NCBI GenBank assembly: GCA_035267785.1
Contig: DATFLL010000027.1
Span: forward strand, 1-12,444
Direction: 5' to 3'
Source of the DNA: DATFLL01 sp035267785
Lineage (GTDB): Bacteria > Pseudomonadota > Gammaproteobacteria > DATFLL01
Length of the DNA stretch: 12,444 nucleotides
Both the position numbers and the translations under genes were made by a program. The stretch's first letter is position 1. Each line of letters begins with the position of its first letter. Shown here in pieces: positions 1 through 6,549 of the stretch. The notes beneath the pieces are model-generated. The model was not told where the DNA came from. It did not search any database and saw only the letters and a list, made by a program, of their open reading frames with translations.

Positions 1-591
1 CACCCGCGAGGACAGGCTGGGGACATAAAAGGTGGGGTCGTCCCCCTCGATGGTCTTCTCGGTGCAGCGGCGCGCCACGTAGAGGTGGCGTTCGAAGGCC
101 GCGTCGTCCATGTCCGCACCGGCATTGACGAAGACCTGCTCGATGACCGGCAGGCTCTTCAGGGCCTCCTCGCCGCAGGCCGAAGGGTCGGTGGGCACTG
201 GGCGCCATCCCGCCACGATCAGCCCCTGCCGCTCGAGTTGGTCCTGGAACGTCTGGCGCGCGCGCGCGGCGGCGGCCTCGTCCTGATTCAGGAAAACCAT
301 GCCGACCGCGTACTGCTCGCCGAGTGTCAGGCCGGCCTCGGCGGCCGCCTTGCGCAGGAAGGCGTCAGGCTTTTTCATGAGCAGGCCGCAGCCGTCGCCG
401 GTCTTGCCGTCGGCGGCGATCGCCCCGCGGTGAGTCAATCGTCCCAGGGCCTGGATGGCGGTGGACACCAGCCAGTGGCTCGGTGTGCCGTCCATGTGCG
501 CAATGAGGCCGAACCCGCAGTTGTCCTTTTCGAACGCGGGCCGATACAGGCCGGTGGGAGTCCCGGTGGAATGTTGGTTTGGCTTTGTCAC
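1..591 (-). CDS. gltB: Glutamate synthase (NADPH) large subunit, N-terminal part (runs off left edge)
   Basis: This is the first 197 codons of the large (alpha) subunit of glutamate synthase, which with GltD converts glutamine and 2-oxoglutarate to two glutamates in ammonia assimilation. The visible part is the class II glutamine amidotransferase domain. Seen: EKDNCGFGLIAHMDG, where Cys25 would be the N-terminal nucleophile exposed after a 24-residue propeptide is removed, then LTHRGA and GDGCGLL, typical of GltB. The start is GTG at 589-591, the only ATG, GTG or TTG between an in-frame TGA at 649-651 and the catalytic cysteine. No good Shine-Dalgarno sequence precedes it. The central FMN/Fe-S domains and C-terminal beta-helix lie outside the window. 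A sigma70 promoter is visible upstream, so the gene probably starts its own transcript. The family call is very secure; the exact start is fairly secure. Confidence 0.96.
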   Translation of the reverse strand, partial: MTKPNQHSTGTPTGLYRPAFEKDNCGFGLIAHMDGTPSHWLVSTAIQALGRLTHRGAIAADGKTGDGCGLLMKKPDAFLRKAAAEAGLTLGEQYAVGMVFLNQDEAAAARARQTFQDQLERQGLIVAGWRPVPTDPSACGEEALKSLPVIEQVFVNAGADMDDAAFERHLYVARRCTEKTIEGDDPTFYVPSLSSRV

Positions 592-667
592 GGCGATGTC
601 GCGTCCAACCGTCGCGGGTTTCAGGGTATGGCGTTGATTGGGAACCGTTCAGGCAAAACGGCAGAGC

Positions 668-696
668 AGTATACAGCCCCCATCGGGCGGGTTCAA
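668..696 (-). promoter_or_regulatory. Predicted sigma70 promoter of gltB
   Basis: Reading the minus strand, a -35 box TTGAAC (691-696) and a -10 box TATACT (668-673) are separated by exactly 17 bases. The -10 box matches the consensus at 5 of 6 positions and the -35 at 4 of 6. Transcription would start near 661 and give a leader of about 70 nt before the GTG of gltB. No operator could be recognised in the leader. Confidence 0.65.
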
Positions 697-740
697 TCGC
701 ACGCGCCGCGCGGGTTCTCCGCCCAGGGCCTGGCTGCGGT

Positions 741-756
741 CGGCCCCGGTGGGCCG
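741..756 (-). repeat. Small GC hairpin in the SPOR-gene/gltB gap
   Basis: A perfect 6-bp inverted repeat (CGGCCC / GGGCCG) with a 4-nt loop lies about 70 nt downstream of the SPOR-gene stop codon. It has no following T run on either strand, so it is not a canonical intrinsic terminator. It could slow polymerase or mark the 3' end of the upstream transcript. The rest of the 592-824 gap holds the gltB promoter and leader and nothing else recognised. Confidence 0.3.
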
Positions 757-824
757 TTTCGGGCCGGAGAAAGGCCGCACGGAAGATATGTTTGCCGGGG
801 GGCTCGAACGTCGCCGCTCGGCGT

Positions 825-3119
825 TCAGCGTTGGGCCGAAGGCTTGACCGCCGAGAGCTCGGCCTGGACCGAGGCGAAACTGCGAGCCCAGGGACCGGCA
901 TCGCGCAGCGCGCGCGGCAACTGTTTGATGGCGGAGGTGGCTTGGGAGCGGTCTCGATAGACGCCGTAGACCAGGCTGTACCATTGCTGGCCGTCATGGT
1001 GCGTGTGGAAATAGACCGCCTTGCCCTGCAGGTGATGGGTCTCGATGAATTTGGCGATATTGGCTTCCTGATGCGTGGCCAACAGCTGCAGCGTGTAGGC
1101 GCTGGGGTCCTGGCTCCACAGCCAGGATTCATCATGGGCACTGGGAGGGGGCCGGTGCGCGGTCGGGATGTCGGGCGGCGGCACCTGCGGCGTCCCGGTG
1201 GTTGGAGACTGCGCGGCCGGTTTTGCGGCCGATGCAGTCTTGGTATCGCCCCTCGTATCGTCAAGCGCCGTGGCGTGAATCGCGCTTTGGATGTCGTCGA
1301 AGCGGCGCACCCATGGCTTGAGGCCGCCCAGCGTCGCCGGCTGTTTGCCGAGCGCCGCTTGGGCCGCTTCGTGCGTCGGATAGTCACCCTGGACCAGCGT
1401 GTACCAGTCGCTTCCCTTGGTGACCGTGTGGAAGCGGGCCAGATCGCCCTCCAGCGCGTGCTTGCGCACGAAGGTCGGGATGGCCTCGGACTTGTGGGTG
1501 CTGAGCAGTTGCAGCGTGAAGTGGGCCGGGTCTCGCGCCAATATCCAGTCCTTGCCGCGCAAGGAGGCGGCTGCGGCCGTCGGTGTCTGCGCGCTCGTCG
1601 GTGCCGGTGTCGGTGCCGGAGTCGGTGCCGGCGCGGGCGCCGCGGCCGTGACGTGGAAAGACCTGCTAACCTGCGCGCCCGTGCTCGGGTTGGAGACGGT
1701 AACGGTCCGGCTCCCGGGCTGCGTGCCGGTCCTGATGTGCAGCACCAAACGGCTGTCGCTTTCCACCGTCTGCTCGTCCGGGTCGAGCACACGCTGCTTC
1801 TGCGCCGAGGAAAGGCTCACCCGCAGATTCGGCGTGAAGCCGCGTCCTTCGAGCGTGATGCTCTGGGGGGCGGCACTGGCGGTGACGGGATCCGGCGTTA
1901 CAGCCAGCAGCGCGAGGCCGTGGGCCGGCGCGCCGTCGATCGAGTCGGCGGGGGACCGTGCAGAGGCGCCGTCCGATGGGCCGACTTTGGCGGTGTTCGG
2001 CGGGGGCGCCTCGTTATCGTCCATTTTCACGCCAGGGCTGGCGCTCGACGCCGTATCGGGCTCGCTGCCCAAGCGGGTCGGCAGCGGCCCGGCGCTGTGC
2101 ATCGGGGGTACGGTCAGCGGTATCTGGCGTTCGCCCGAGTCGATATTCGCCGCGTCGCCGGGCGCGGCTCCGTGCGACACGTTGCCCGAGGAAGTACCGA
2201 ACAGGGCGCCAATCGGCGCGCGGAATATCAGCAACGCGGCGATAGCGACGATCGCCAGTCCGGCGAGCAGGGTACGTCGGTTGGTCAGAGCCACCAGACC
2301 CGCCAGGGGGCTCACCCCCGGCGTCGTCTCGCCGATGCGTCGGTTCAAGAGTTGGTGCGCCTGTTCGTTGATGCGCCCCGGCTGGCCGGCGGCGGCCTTG
2401 TGAATACGGCGAATGTCCTTGAGAGAAAACAACGACTCGCCGCCGTGACCTGCGGCGTTGAGCCGATGCTGTAGGTACTCCGCCGTCTGCTCGACCGACA
2501 GTGCGGGCATCTCCAGCGTGTGAGTGACCCGCTGGCGTAGGGGCTCGATGGCGGGTGCCGACAGCAGGGCATCGATCTGCGGTTCGCAAAACAGAATGGT
2601 GCGCAGCAAGCTCCTGCCGTCCGCCGACTCCGAGTCGGCCAGATGGAAGATTGCCAGCAGCGCACTGACGGGCAGCTCGTGGGCATTGTCGACTACGAGG
2701 ACCGGGGTGAGGCCGCTGCGGTGCAGCGCCGCCATGTGCTCGTGGAGCATGCCCTGGAGCACCCGGGGATCGTGCGAGGGCTCGCCGATGTGGAAGCCTT
2801 CGGCGACTCGCCACAGCAGTTGGTCGGCATCCATCATGGCATGGGCATCGACCTGACAGATACGCCAGCCTTCCTCGGCGTGGCGCAGGAAGTGTTGCAG
2901 CAGACTGGTCTTGCCCGAGCCCCGCTCGCCGGTGATCACGAGCAGCAGGTCCTCGGTGTCCACTAGGTGCTGAAGCAGGTTGACACGCTGGGCTCGTTCG
3001 GCATCGAGATAGAAGAAACGCTCATCGAGCGCGGGCGAAAAGGGTGGCTGCTTGAGATCGAATCGGGCCAGGTAGGCAGGCTCCAGCATATCCAGTTGCT
3101 GCGCATCGTATTCGCTCAT
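825..3119 (-). CDS. DamX-like membrane ATPase with IPT/TIG-like domain and two SPOR domains
   Basis: A 764-residue single-span membrane protein. Residues 1-265 resemble the ExeA/DamX-type AAA ATPases, with a Walker A motif GERGSGKT (64-71) and a Walker B-like PVLVVDNAHE (139-148). A membrane helix lies at about 283-300. Residues about 403-491 look like an IPT/TIG immunoglobulin-like fold. A proline/alanine linker (494-508) leads to two SPOR domains (about 524-614 and 665-755), each containing a TLQLL strand and a WY-LV-G-Y core. SPOR domains of this family bind denuded septal glycan strands; the ATPase half would be cytoplasmic and the rest periplasmic. Its place between aroB and gltB matches the SPOR/AAA gene of pseudomonads. 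The ATG overlaps the stop of the WGR gene by 4 nt (ATGA), suggesting translational coupling. Two SPOR copies plus a TIG-like domain are unusual. The domain calls come from motif reading; an exact role in division is inferred. Confidence 0.9.
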   Translation of the reverse strand: MSEYDAQQLDMLEPAYLARFDLKQPPFSPALDERFFYLDAERAQRVNLLQHLVDTEDLLLVITGERGSGKTSLLQHFLRHAEEGWRICQVDAHAMMDADQLLWRVAEGFHIGEPSHDPRVLQGMLHEHMAALHRSGLTPVLVVDNAHELPVSALLAIFHLADSESADGRSLLRTILFCEPQIDALLSAPAIEPLRQRVTHTLEMPALSVEQTAEYLQHRLNAAGHGGESLFSLKDIRRIHKAAAGQPGRINEQAHQLLNRRIGETTPGVSPLAGLVALTNRRTLLAGLAIVAIAALLIFRAPIGALFGTSSGNVSHGAAPGDAANIDSGERQIPLTVPPMHSAGPLPTRLGSEPDTASSASPGVKMDDNEAPPPNTAKVGPSDGASARSPADSIDGAPAHGLALLAVTPDPVTASAAPQSITLEGRGFTPNLRVSLSSAQKQRVLDPDEQTVESDSRLVLHIRTGTQPGSRTVTVSNPSTGAQVSRSFHVTAAAPAPAPTPAPTPAPTSAQTPTAAAASLRGKDWILARDPAHFTLQLLSTHKSEAIPTFVRKHALEGDLARFHTVTKGSDWYTLVQGDYPTHEAAQAALGKQPATLGGLKPWVRRFDDIQSAIHATALDDTRGDTKTASAAKPAAQSPTTGTPQVPPPDIPTAHRPPPSAHDESWLWSQDPSAYTLQLLATHQEANIAKFIETHHLQGKAVYFHTHHDGQQWYSLVYGVYRDRSQATSAIKQLPRALRDAGPWARSFASVQAELSAVKPSAQR
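1597..1632 (-). repeat. Three 12-bp tandem repeats encoding the Pro/Ala linker
   Basis: On the plus strand the unit GTCGGTGCCGG(T/A/C) occurs three times in a row at 1597-1608, 1609-1620 and 1621-1632, differing only in the last base. It encodes the Ala/Pro/Thr linker between the TIG-like and first SPOR domains. The 12-bp unit keeps frame, so copy-number change would lengthen or shorten the linker by four residues without breaking the protein. Confidence 0.8.
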
Positions 3120-3370
3120 CGCGGCTGGCCCTGACCCTGCATGAAGACTACACGGTAACCGCGTTTGATTTGACTGTCACGCGCCTTCATCAATGCCGCT
3201 TCCGCCTGTTCGAGATCCGCGAAGTGTTCGCGCCGCACACGCCCGGATGCACCCTGGTAGCCCCATTCGCGCACGAGATTCCAGCCCCCGATCAAATCGG
3301 GCTGCAGCACCAGCTGATAGTAACGCGGCGGCGTTTCGTCGACGGCCGGTATTTGCAGATAGATGCGCAT
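3116..3370 (-). CDS. Small stand-alone WGR-domain protein
   Basis: An 84-residue protein that is essentially one WGR domain, a fold found in PARP-family enzymes, MolR-like proteins and small bacterial proteins, and linked to nucleic-acid binding in eukaryotic PARPs. Seen: YYQLVLQ (17-23), GGWNLVREWGYQGASGR (28-44), then an acidic/alanine helix with EQAEAALMKA (54-63) and IKRGYR (68-73), the usual WGR ending. The namesake arginine is replaced by tyrosine (Trp36-Gly37-Tyr38). No signal peptide or membrane helix is present, so it should be cytoplasmic. It lies 62 nt after dgt, and its TGA overlaps the ATG of the SPOR ATPase gene. No clear Shine-Dalgarno precedes the ATG, although the N-terminus MRIYLQ fits the fold well. 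The function is unknown; a nucleic-acid or nucleotide-related role is only suggested by the domain and by the neighbouring dNTPase gene. Confidence 0.85.
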   Translation of the reverse strand: MRIYLQIPAVDETPPRYYQLVLQPDLIGGWNLVREWGYQGASGRVRREHFADLEQAEAALMKARDSQIKRGYRVVFMQGQGQPR

Positions 3371-3405
3371 GGCGTCAACTTACAGCGAAGCCCGTGCTCT
3401 TGCCA

Positions 3406-3421
3406 GACCCGGTTGGGGGTC
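3406..3421 (-). repeat. Short inverted repeat between dgt and the WGR gene
   Basis: A 5-bp inverted repeat (GACCC / GGGTC) with a 6-nt spacer sits in the 62-nt dgt/WGR gap. It has no T run and is weak, so it is not called a terminator. No promoter was seen in the gap, which supports cotranscription of dgt and the WGR gene. Confidence 0.25.
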
Positions 3422-3432
3422 GGCGCGGCCGC

Positions 3433-4638
3433 TCAAGTCAGCTCCGAGGGATTGAAAATTCGGGCGTGCTCGGCGATAGCGAAGCGGTCCGTCATGCCCG
3501 CGATATAGTCGGCCACGGCCCGCGCCCGTCCCGATTCACCCTGTGACTGCTCGCCACTCTTGGCCTTGGCCTGGTGCTCCGGAGGCAGCAGGCGGACGTC
3601 GTTCATGAACGCCTCGAACAGCGTTCCGATGATGCGCCCTGCCTTGGCGGACATGCGGTGGACCCGGTAGTGACGGTAGAGCTCGCCACGCAAGAAACGT
3701 TTGAGCTCCAGGTTCAGCTCGCGCATCTCATCGGAAAATGCAATGAGCGGTTCGGGTTGCTTGCGCACCGCATTGATGTCCGCCGGCGCCGCGGCGCTCA
3801 CGCGCGCACGGCTCGTTTCCATGAGGTCGACCACCTGGCGGTTGATCATTCGCCGGATGACTTCGTGGATCATGCGCCTTGGGGCCAGATCCGGGTAGCG
3901 CCGCTGAACTTCTTCGTGCTGGTCCGCGAACAACCGTATCTCGCAGAGCTGCTCGATGCTGATCAACCCGGCGCGCAGGCCGTCGTCCACGTCATGGTTG
4001 TTGTAGGCTATCTCGTCGGCCATGTTGACGGTCTGCGCTTCCAGGCTCGGTTGTTCCTTGTCCAGGAAACGGCGTCCGACATCGCCCAATTGCTCGGCCT
4101 GGCGCGGCGAACAGTGTTTGAGGATTCCTTCGCGCGACTCGAACATCAGGTTCAGACCGGGGAATTCCGCGTACCGGTCCTCCAGCTCGTCGACCACGCG
4201 CAGCGACTGCAGATTGTGTTCAAAGCCGCCGTGCCCGCGCATGCACTCATTGAGCGCATCCTGGCCCGCGTGGCCGAACGGTGTGTGGCCCAGGTCATGG
4301 GCCAGCGCGATCGCCTCGGTGAGATCCTCCTGCAGGCCGAGTATCCGTGCGATCGCCCGACCGATTTGGGCCACCTCGATCGAATGCGTCAGGCGCGTGC
4401 GAAACATGTCGCCTTCGTGATTGACGAAGACCTGAGTCTTGTATTCCAGGCGTCGGAAGGCCGCCGAATGGACAATGCGATCGCGGTCTCGCTGGAATTC
4501 GCCGCGATACGCGGGGTTCGCCTCGGGGTGGCGGCGCCCGGGGCTGATGTCCTCACGCGCTGCATACGGTGCGAGGCCGGCCGGTGCCATCGAGGCGTCC
4601 CGGGCGGCCTTACCCGTTCTGTCCGACCCGGCCGCCAT
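3433..4638 (-). CDS. dgt: dNTP triphosphohydrolase (dGTPase-like, HD domain)
   Basis: A 401-residue metal-dependent HD-domain enzyme that should cleave dNTPs to deoxynucleosides and triphosphate, as in the dGTPase-like family. The order of metal ligands is visible: His85 in RTRLTHSIEVAQI, His114-Asp115 in LAHDLGHTPFGHAG, and Asp208 in NMADEIAYNNHD. FRRLEYKTQVFVNHEGD (61-77) is a strong family signature. The length and sequence fit the shorter dGTPase-like proteins rather than the roughly 500-residue E. coli Dgt. The ATG at 4638 lies one base after the aroB TGA. An AGGAG (4652-4656) stands 13 nt upstream, rather far. An alternative ATG at 4590 would give 385 residues and an N-terminus closer to relatives beginning near APYA. 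A reading frame open further upstream overlaps aroB and is not coding. Substrate preference cannot be read from the sequence. Confidence 0.93.
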   Translation of the reverse strand: MAAGSDRTGKAARDASMAPAGLAPYAAREDISPGRRHPEANPAYRGEFQRDRDRIVHSAAFRRLEYKTQVFVNHEGDMFRTRLTHSIEVAQIGRAIARILGLQEDLTEAIALAHDLGHTPFGHAGQDALNECMRGHGGFEHNLQSLRVVDELEDRYAEFPGLNLMFESREGILKHCSPRQAEQLGDVGRRFLDKEQPSLEAQTVNMADEIAYNNHDVDDGLRAGLISIEQLCEIRLFADQHEEVQRRYPDLAPRRMIHEVIRRMINRQVVDLMETSRARVSAAAPADINAVRKQPEPLIAFSDEMRELNLELKRFLRGELYRHYRVHRMSAKAGRIIGTLFEAFMNDVRLLPPEHQAKAKSGEQSQGESGRARAVADYIAGMTDRFAIAEHARIFNPSELT

Positions 4639-4639
4639 A

Positions 4640-5752
4640 TCAGTGGCCCAGCTCCTGGTGGCTCGGCAGGGCGCGGTGCGCCTCGACAGTCTGTCGCAGC
4701 AGGCCGGGGTCGTACTCGTCGTACAGCACGGCTTCGCCGATCGCCTTGAGCAGGACGAGCCGAATCTTGCCCGAACGGACCTTCTTGTCCACGGCCATGA
4801 GTTCCAGGTAGCGGTCGAAGTCCAGTTGCGCCGGCGCTCGCGTGGGCAGCCTCGCCTTGTCGATGACGTTGTCGATGCGGGCGACATCGGCCTCGGACAG
4901 CCAGCCCAGGCGCATCGACAGGTCGGCCGCCATCAGCATCCCGGTACCTACCGCCTCGCCGTGCAGCCAGGAACCGTAGCCCATGCCGGTTTCGATGGCG
5001 TGACCGAAGGTGTGGCCCAGGTTGAGCAGGGCCCGTCGGCCGTGTTCGCGCTCATCGGCGGCGACGACGAGCGCCTTGTCGCGACAAGAGCGCTCGATGG
5101 CGAATGCCAGCGCGTCGGGATCGCGCCCGAGCAGGGCGTCCATATTCTCCTCCAGCCAGGCGAAGAACTCCGGGTCCTCGATGAGACCGTACTTGATGAC
5201 CTCGGCCAAGCCCGCGCTGAGCTGGCGGTCGTCCAGCGTGGACAGCGTGTCGGTATCGGCGATGACGCAGGTCGGCTGGTGAAAGGCGCCGATCATGTTC
5301 TTGCCCAAGGGGTGGTTTACGCCCGTTTTGCCGCCGACCGACGAGTCGACCTGGGCGAGCAGTGTCGTGGGTATCTGGATGAACGGCACACCGCGCTGGT
5401 AGCACGCCGCTGCAAAGCCCGTCATATCGCCTACCACGCCGCCGCCGAGCGCGACCAGGGTGGCATTGCGGTCGAAGCGATGGGTGAGCAGGGCATCGAA
5501 GATGCGGTCGAGCGTCTGGAGATTCTTGTATTGTTCGCCGTCGGGCAACACGACGGTCTCGCAGCTCAGACCGCCGAATACGCCACGTACCGCCTCCAGG
5601 TACAGCGGCGCGACGGTCTCATTGGTGACAATGAGGACCTGGCCGCCGCTCAGGTGTGGGCGCACGAGCTCCGCGTTCCGCAGCAGCCCCGAGCCGATGT
5701 AGATGGGGTAGCTGCGCTCGCCGAGCTCGACGCGAAGGGTGTTCATGGCCAT
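4640..5752 (-). CDS. aroB: 3-Dehydroquinate synthase
   Basis: A cytoplasmic NAD- and divalent-metal-dependent enzyme converting DAHP to 3-dehydroquinate, the second step of the shikimate pathway. The full family length (370 residues) and signatures are present: DGEQYKN (71-77), the nucleotide-binding GGGVVGDMTGF (103-113), SSVGGKTGVNHPLGKN (137-152), and the metal ligands Glu184 (GLAEVIKYG), His247 (NLGHTFGHAIE) and His264 (WLHGEAVG). Two candidate ATGs, at 5752 and 5746, are in frame; the second gives MNTLRVELGERSYPI, nearer to typical AroB N-termini. Neither has a strong Shine-Dalgarno. The gene follows aroK after 116 bp, the standard aroKB order. Its stop is one base from the dgt start, so the two are probably translationally linked. 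Confidence 0.97.
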   Translation of the reverse strand: MAMNTLRVELGERSYPIYIGSGLLRNAELVRPHLSGGQVLIVTNETVAPLYLEAVRGVFGGLSCETVVLPDGEQYKNLQTLDRIFDALLTHRFDRNATLVALGGGVVGDMTGFAAACYQRGVPFIQIPTTLLAQVDSSVGGKTGVNHPLGKNMIGAFHQPTCVIADTDTLSTLDDRQLSAGLAEVIKYGLIEDPEFFAWLEENMDALLGRDPDALAFAIERSCRDKALVVAADEREHGRRALLNLGHTFGHAIETGMGYGSWLHGEAVGTGMLMAADLSMRLGWLSEADVARIDNVIDKARLPTRAPAQLDFDRYLELMAVDKKVRSGKIRLVLLKAIGEAVLYDEYDPGLLRQTVEAHRALPSHQELGH

Positions 5753-5778
5753 GGCTGATAACCCGCTTGGGTGACACG

Positions 5779-5798
5779 CTCGGCCGACCGCGGCCGAG
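5779..5798 (-). repeat. Inverted repeat in the aroB leader
   Basis: A perfect 7-bp inverted repeat CTCGGCC / GGCCGAG with a 6-nt spacer lies 27 nt before the upstream aroB ATG. On the minus strand it sits just after a TATATT (-10-like) element at 5805-5810, which lacks a good -35 box. It could be an RNA hairpin in the aroB leader or an operator. This is a position-based guess. Confidence 0.4.
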
Positions 5799-5843
5799 GA
5801 GTGAATATAGCATTTATTCCCGAAAGATAGGCCTGCCTTCCCG

Positions 5844-5866
5844 GGCCGGGGCCGCAGCCCCTGGCC
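5844..5866 (-). repeat. GC-rich hairpin just after the aroK stop
   Basis: In the minus-strand transcript, GGCC-A-GGGGC pairs with GCCCC-GGCC across a 4-nt UGCG loop: a 9-bp stem with one bulged A, starting 2 nt after the aroK stop. No T run follows, so it is not a standard terminator. It may stabilise the aroK 3' end or attenuate readthrough into aroB. Confidence 0.4.
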
Positions 5867-5868
5867 GT

Positions 5869-6411
5869 TTAGTCGGAACCTTGTCTTGCCGCGGGCGAGC
5901 GCTGCAGGCGCGCCAGAATGTCCTTGACGACCCGGCGCACGCTACCGCGGTCGGTGTTGACCACGAGATCCGCGACGTCGCGATAGAGAGGATCGCGTTC
6001 GGCCATCAACGCCTCGAGCTTGGCCCGCGGATCGGCGGTCTGCAGCAGGGGGCGGTTGCGGTCGCGAGCCGTGCGCTCGAGCAACTTGGCCACGCTCGCG
6101 GCGAGGTAGATCACCTTCCCCCGCGTCTTCAGGTGGGTCCGGTTGGCTGGATCCAGCACGGCTCCACCGCCGGTGGCCAGGACCAGCCCGGTTCGCTGTG
6201 TCAGCTCGTCGATGACGGCGGCCTCGCGGCGGCGAAAGCCCGCTTCGCCCTCGACGTCGAAGATCAGGGGAATATTGGCCCCGGTGCGCTGTTCGATTTC
6301 GTGGTCGCTGTCAACGAACTGGTAACCGAGCGCCTCGGCGAGCTGGCGCCCGATGGTGGTCTTGCCGGCACCCATGGGGCCGACCAGAAAGATGTTCTCG
6401 CGCGAACTCAT
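5869..6411 (-). CDS. aroK: Shikimate kinase
   Basis: A 180-residue P-loop kinase that phosphorylates shikimate with ATP, the fifth step of the shikimate pathway, in the cytoplasm. Seen: Walker A GPMGAGKT (11-18), the DSD shikimate/metal motif (34-36), the substrate-binding GFRRRE (58-63), ATGGGAV (79-85), an arginine-rich lid with RDRNRPLL (116-123), and ERDPLYRDVAD (138-148). The length matches AroK. The ATG is supported by the conserved SSRENIFLVGPMGAGK start, but no Shine-Dalgarno lies at normal spacing: GAGGAAGGGG stands about 18 nt away. The gene starts only about 85 nt downstream of the pilQ terminator, so its transcription needs readthrough or a promoter in that short gap. The gap has a weak candidate: TTGATT, 17 nt, CATACC. 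The product is secure; the regulation is uncertain. Confidence 0.97.
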   Translation of the reverse strand: MSSRENIFLVGPMGAGKTTIGRQLAEALGYQFVDSDHEIEQRTGANIPLIFDVEGEAGFRRREAAVIDELTQRTGLVLATGGGAVLDPANRTHLKTRGKVIYLAASVAKLLERTARDRNRPLLQTADPRAKLEALMAERDPLYRDVADLVVNTDRGSVRRVVKDILARLQRSPAARQGSD

Positions 6412-6494
6412 GCCAGGCAGGTATGCCAGCCCCTTCCTCGGAAATCAAGCGCTGTGGTGCGGGCCCTTGCTCGCGTCGGTCGAAGCGGGGGCTG

Positions 6495-6540
6495 CGAAAA
6501 AGCAAAGGCGGGCGCGCCGCATGCGACGCGCCCGCCTTTG
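6495..6540 (-). terminator. Intrinsic terminator after pilQ
   Basis: A perfect 14-bp inverted repeat (6503-6516 with 6527-6540, 10-nt loop) starts 9 nt after the pilQ stop. In the minus-strand transcript the stem ends CCGCCTTTG and is followed by CTTTTT. This is a classic rho-independent terminator, closing the pilMNOPQ transcript. There is no T run on the other side, so it works in one direction only. Confidence 0.88.
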
Positions 6541-6549
6541 GTTGGTCTC

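Noticed and set aside
741..756. Intrinsic terminator for the SPOR ATPase gene
   Set aside because: The stem is short and has no T run, so it is listed only as a hairpin.
85..960. A 291-codon plus-strand frame opposite gltB
   Set aside because: The minus strand encodes an unmistakable GltB amidotransferase domain; this frame also crosses the gltB promoter.
579..2474. A 631-codon plus-strand frame opposite the SPOR ATPase gene and the gltB promoter
   Set aside because: It is very arginine- and glycine-rich without recognisable domains, and the opposite strand encodes a protein with clear motifs.
4639..4887. Upstream extension of the dgt frame into aroB
   Set aside because: The extra 83 residues are low-complexity and overlap conserved aroB sequence; relatives of dgt lack them.
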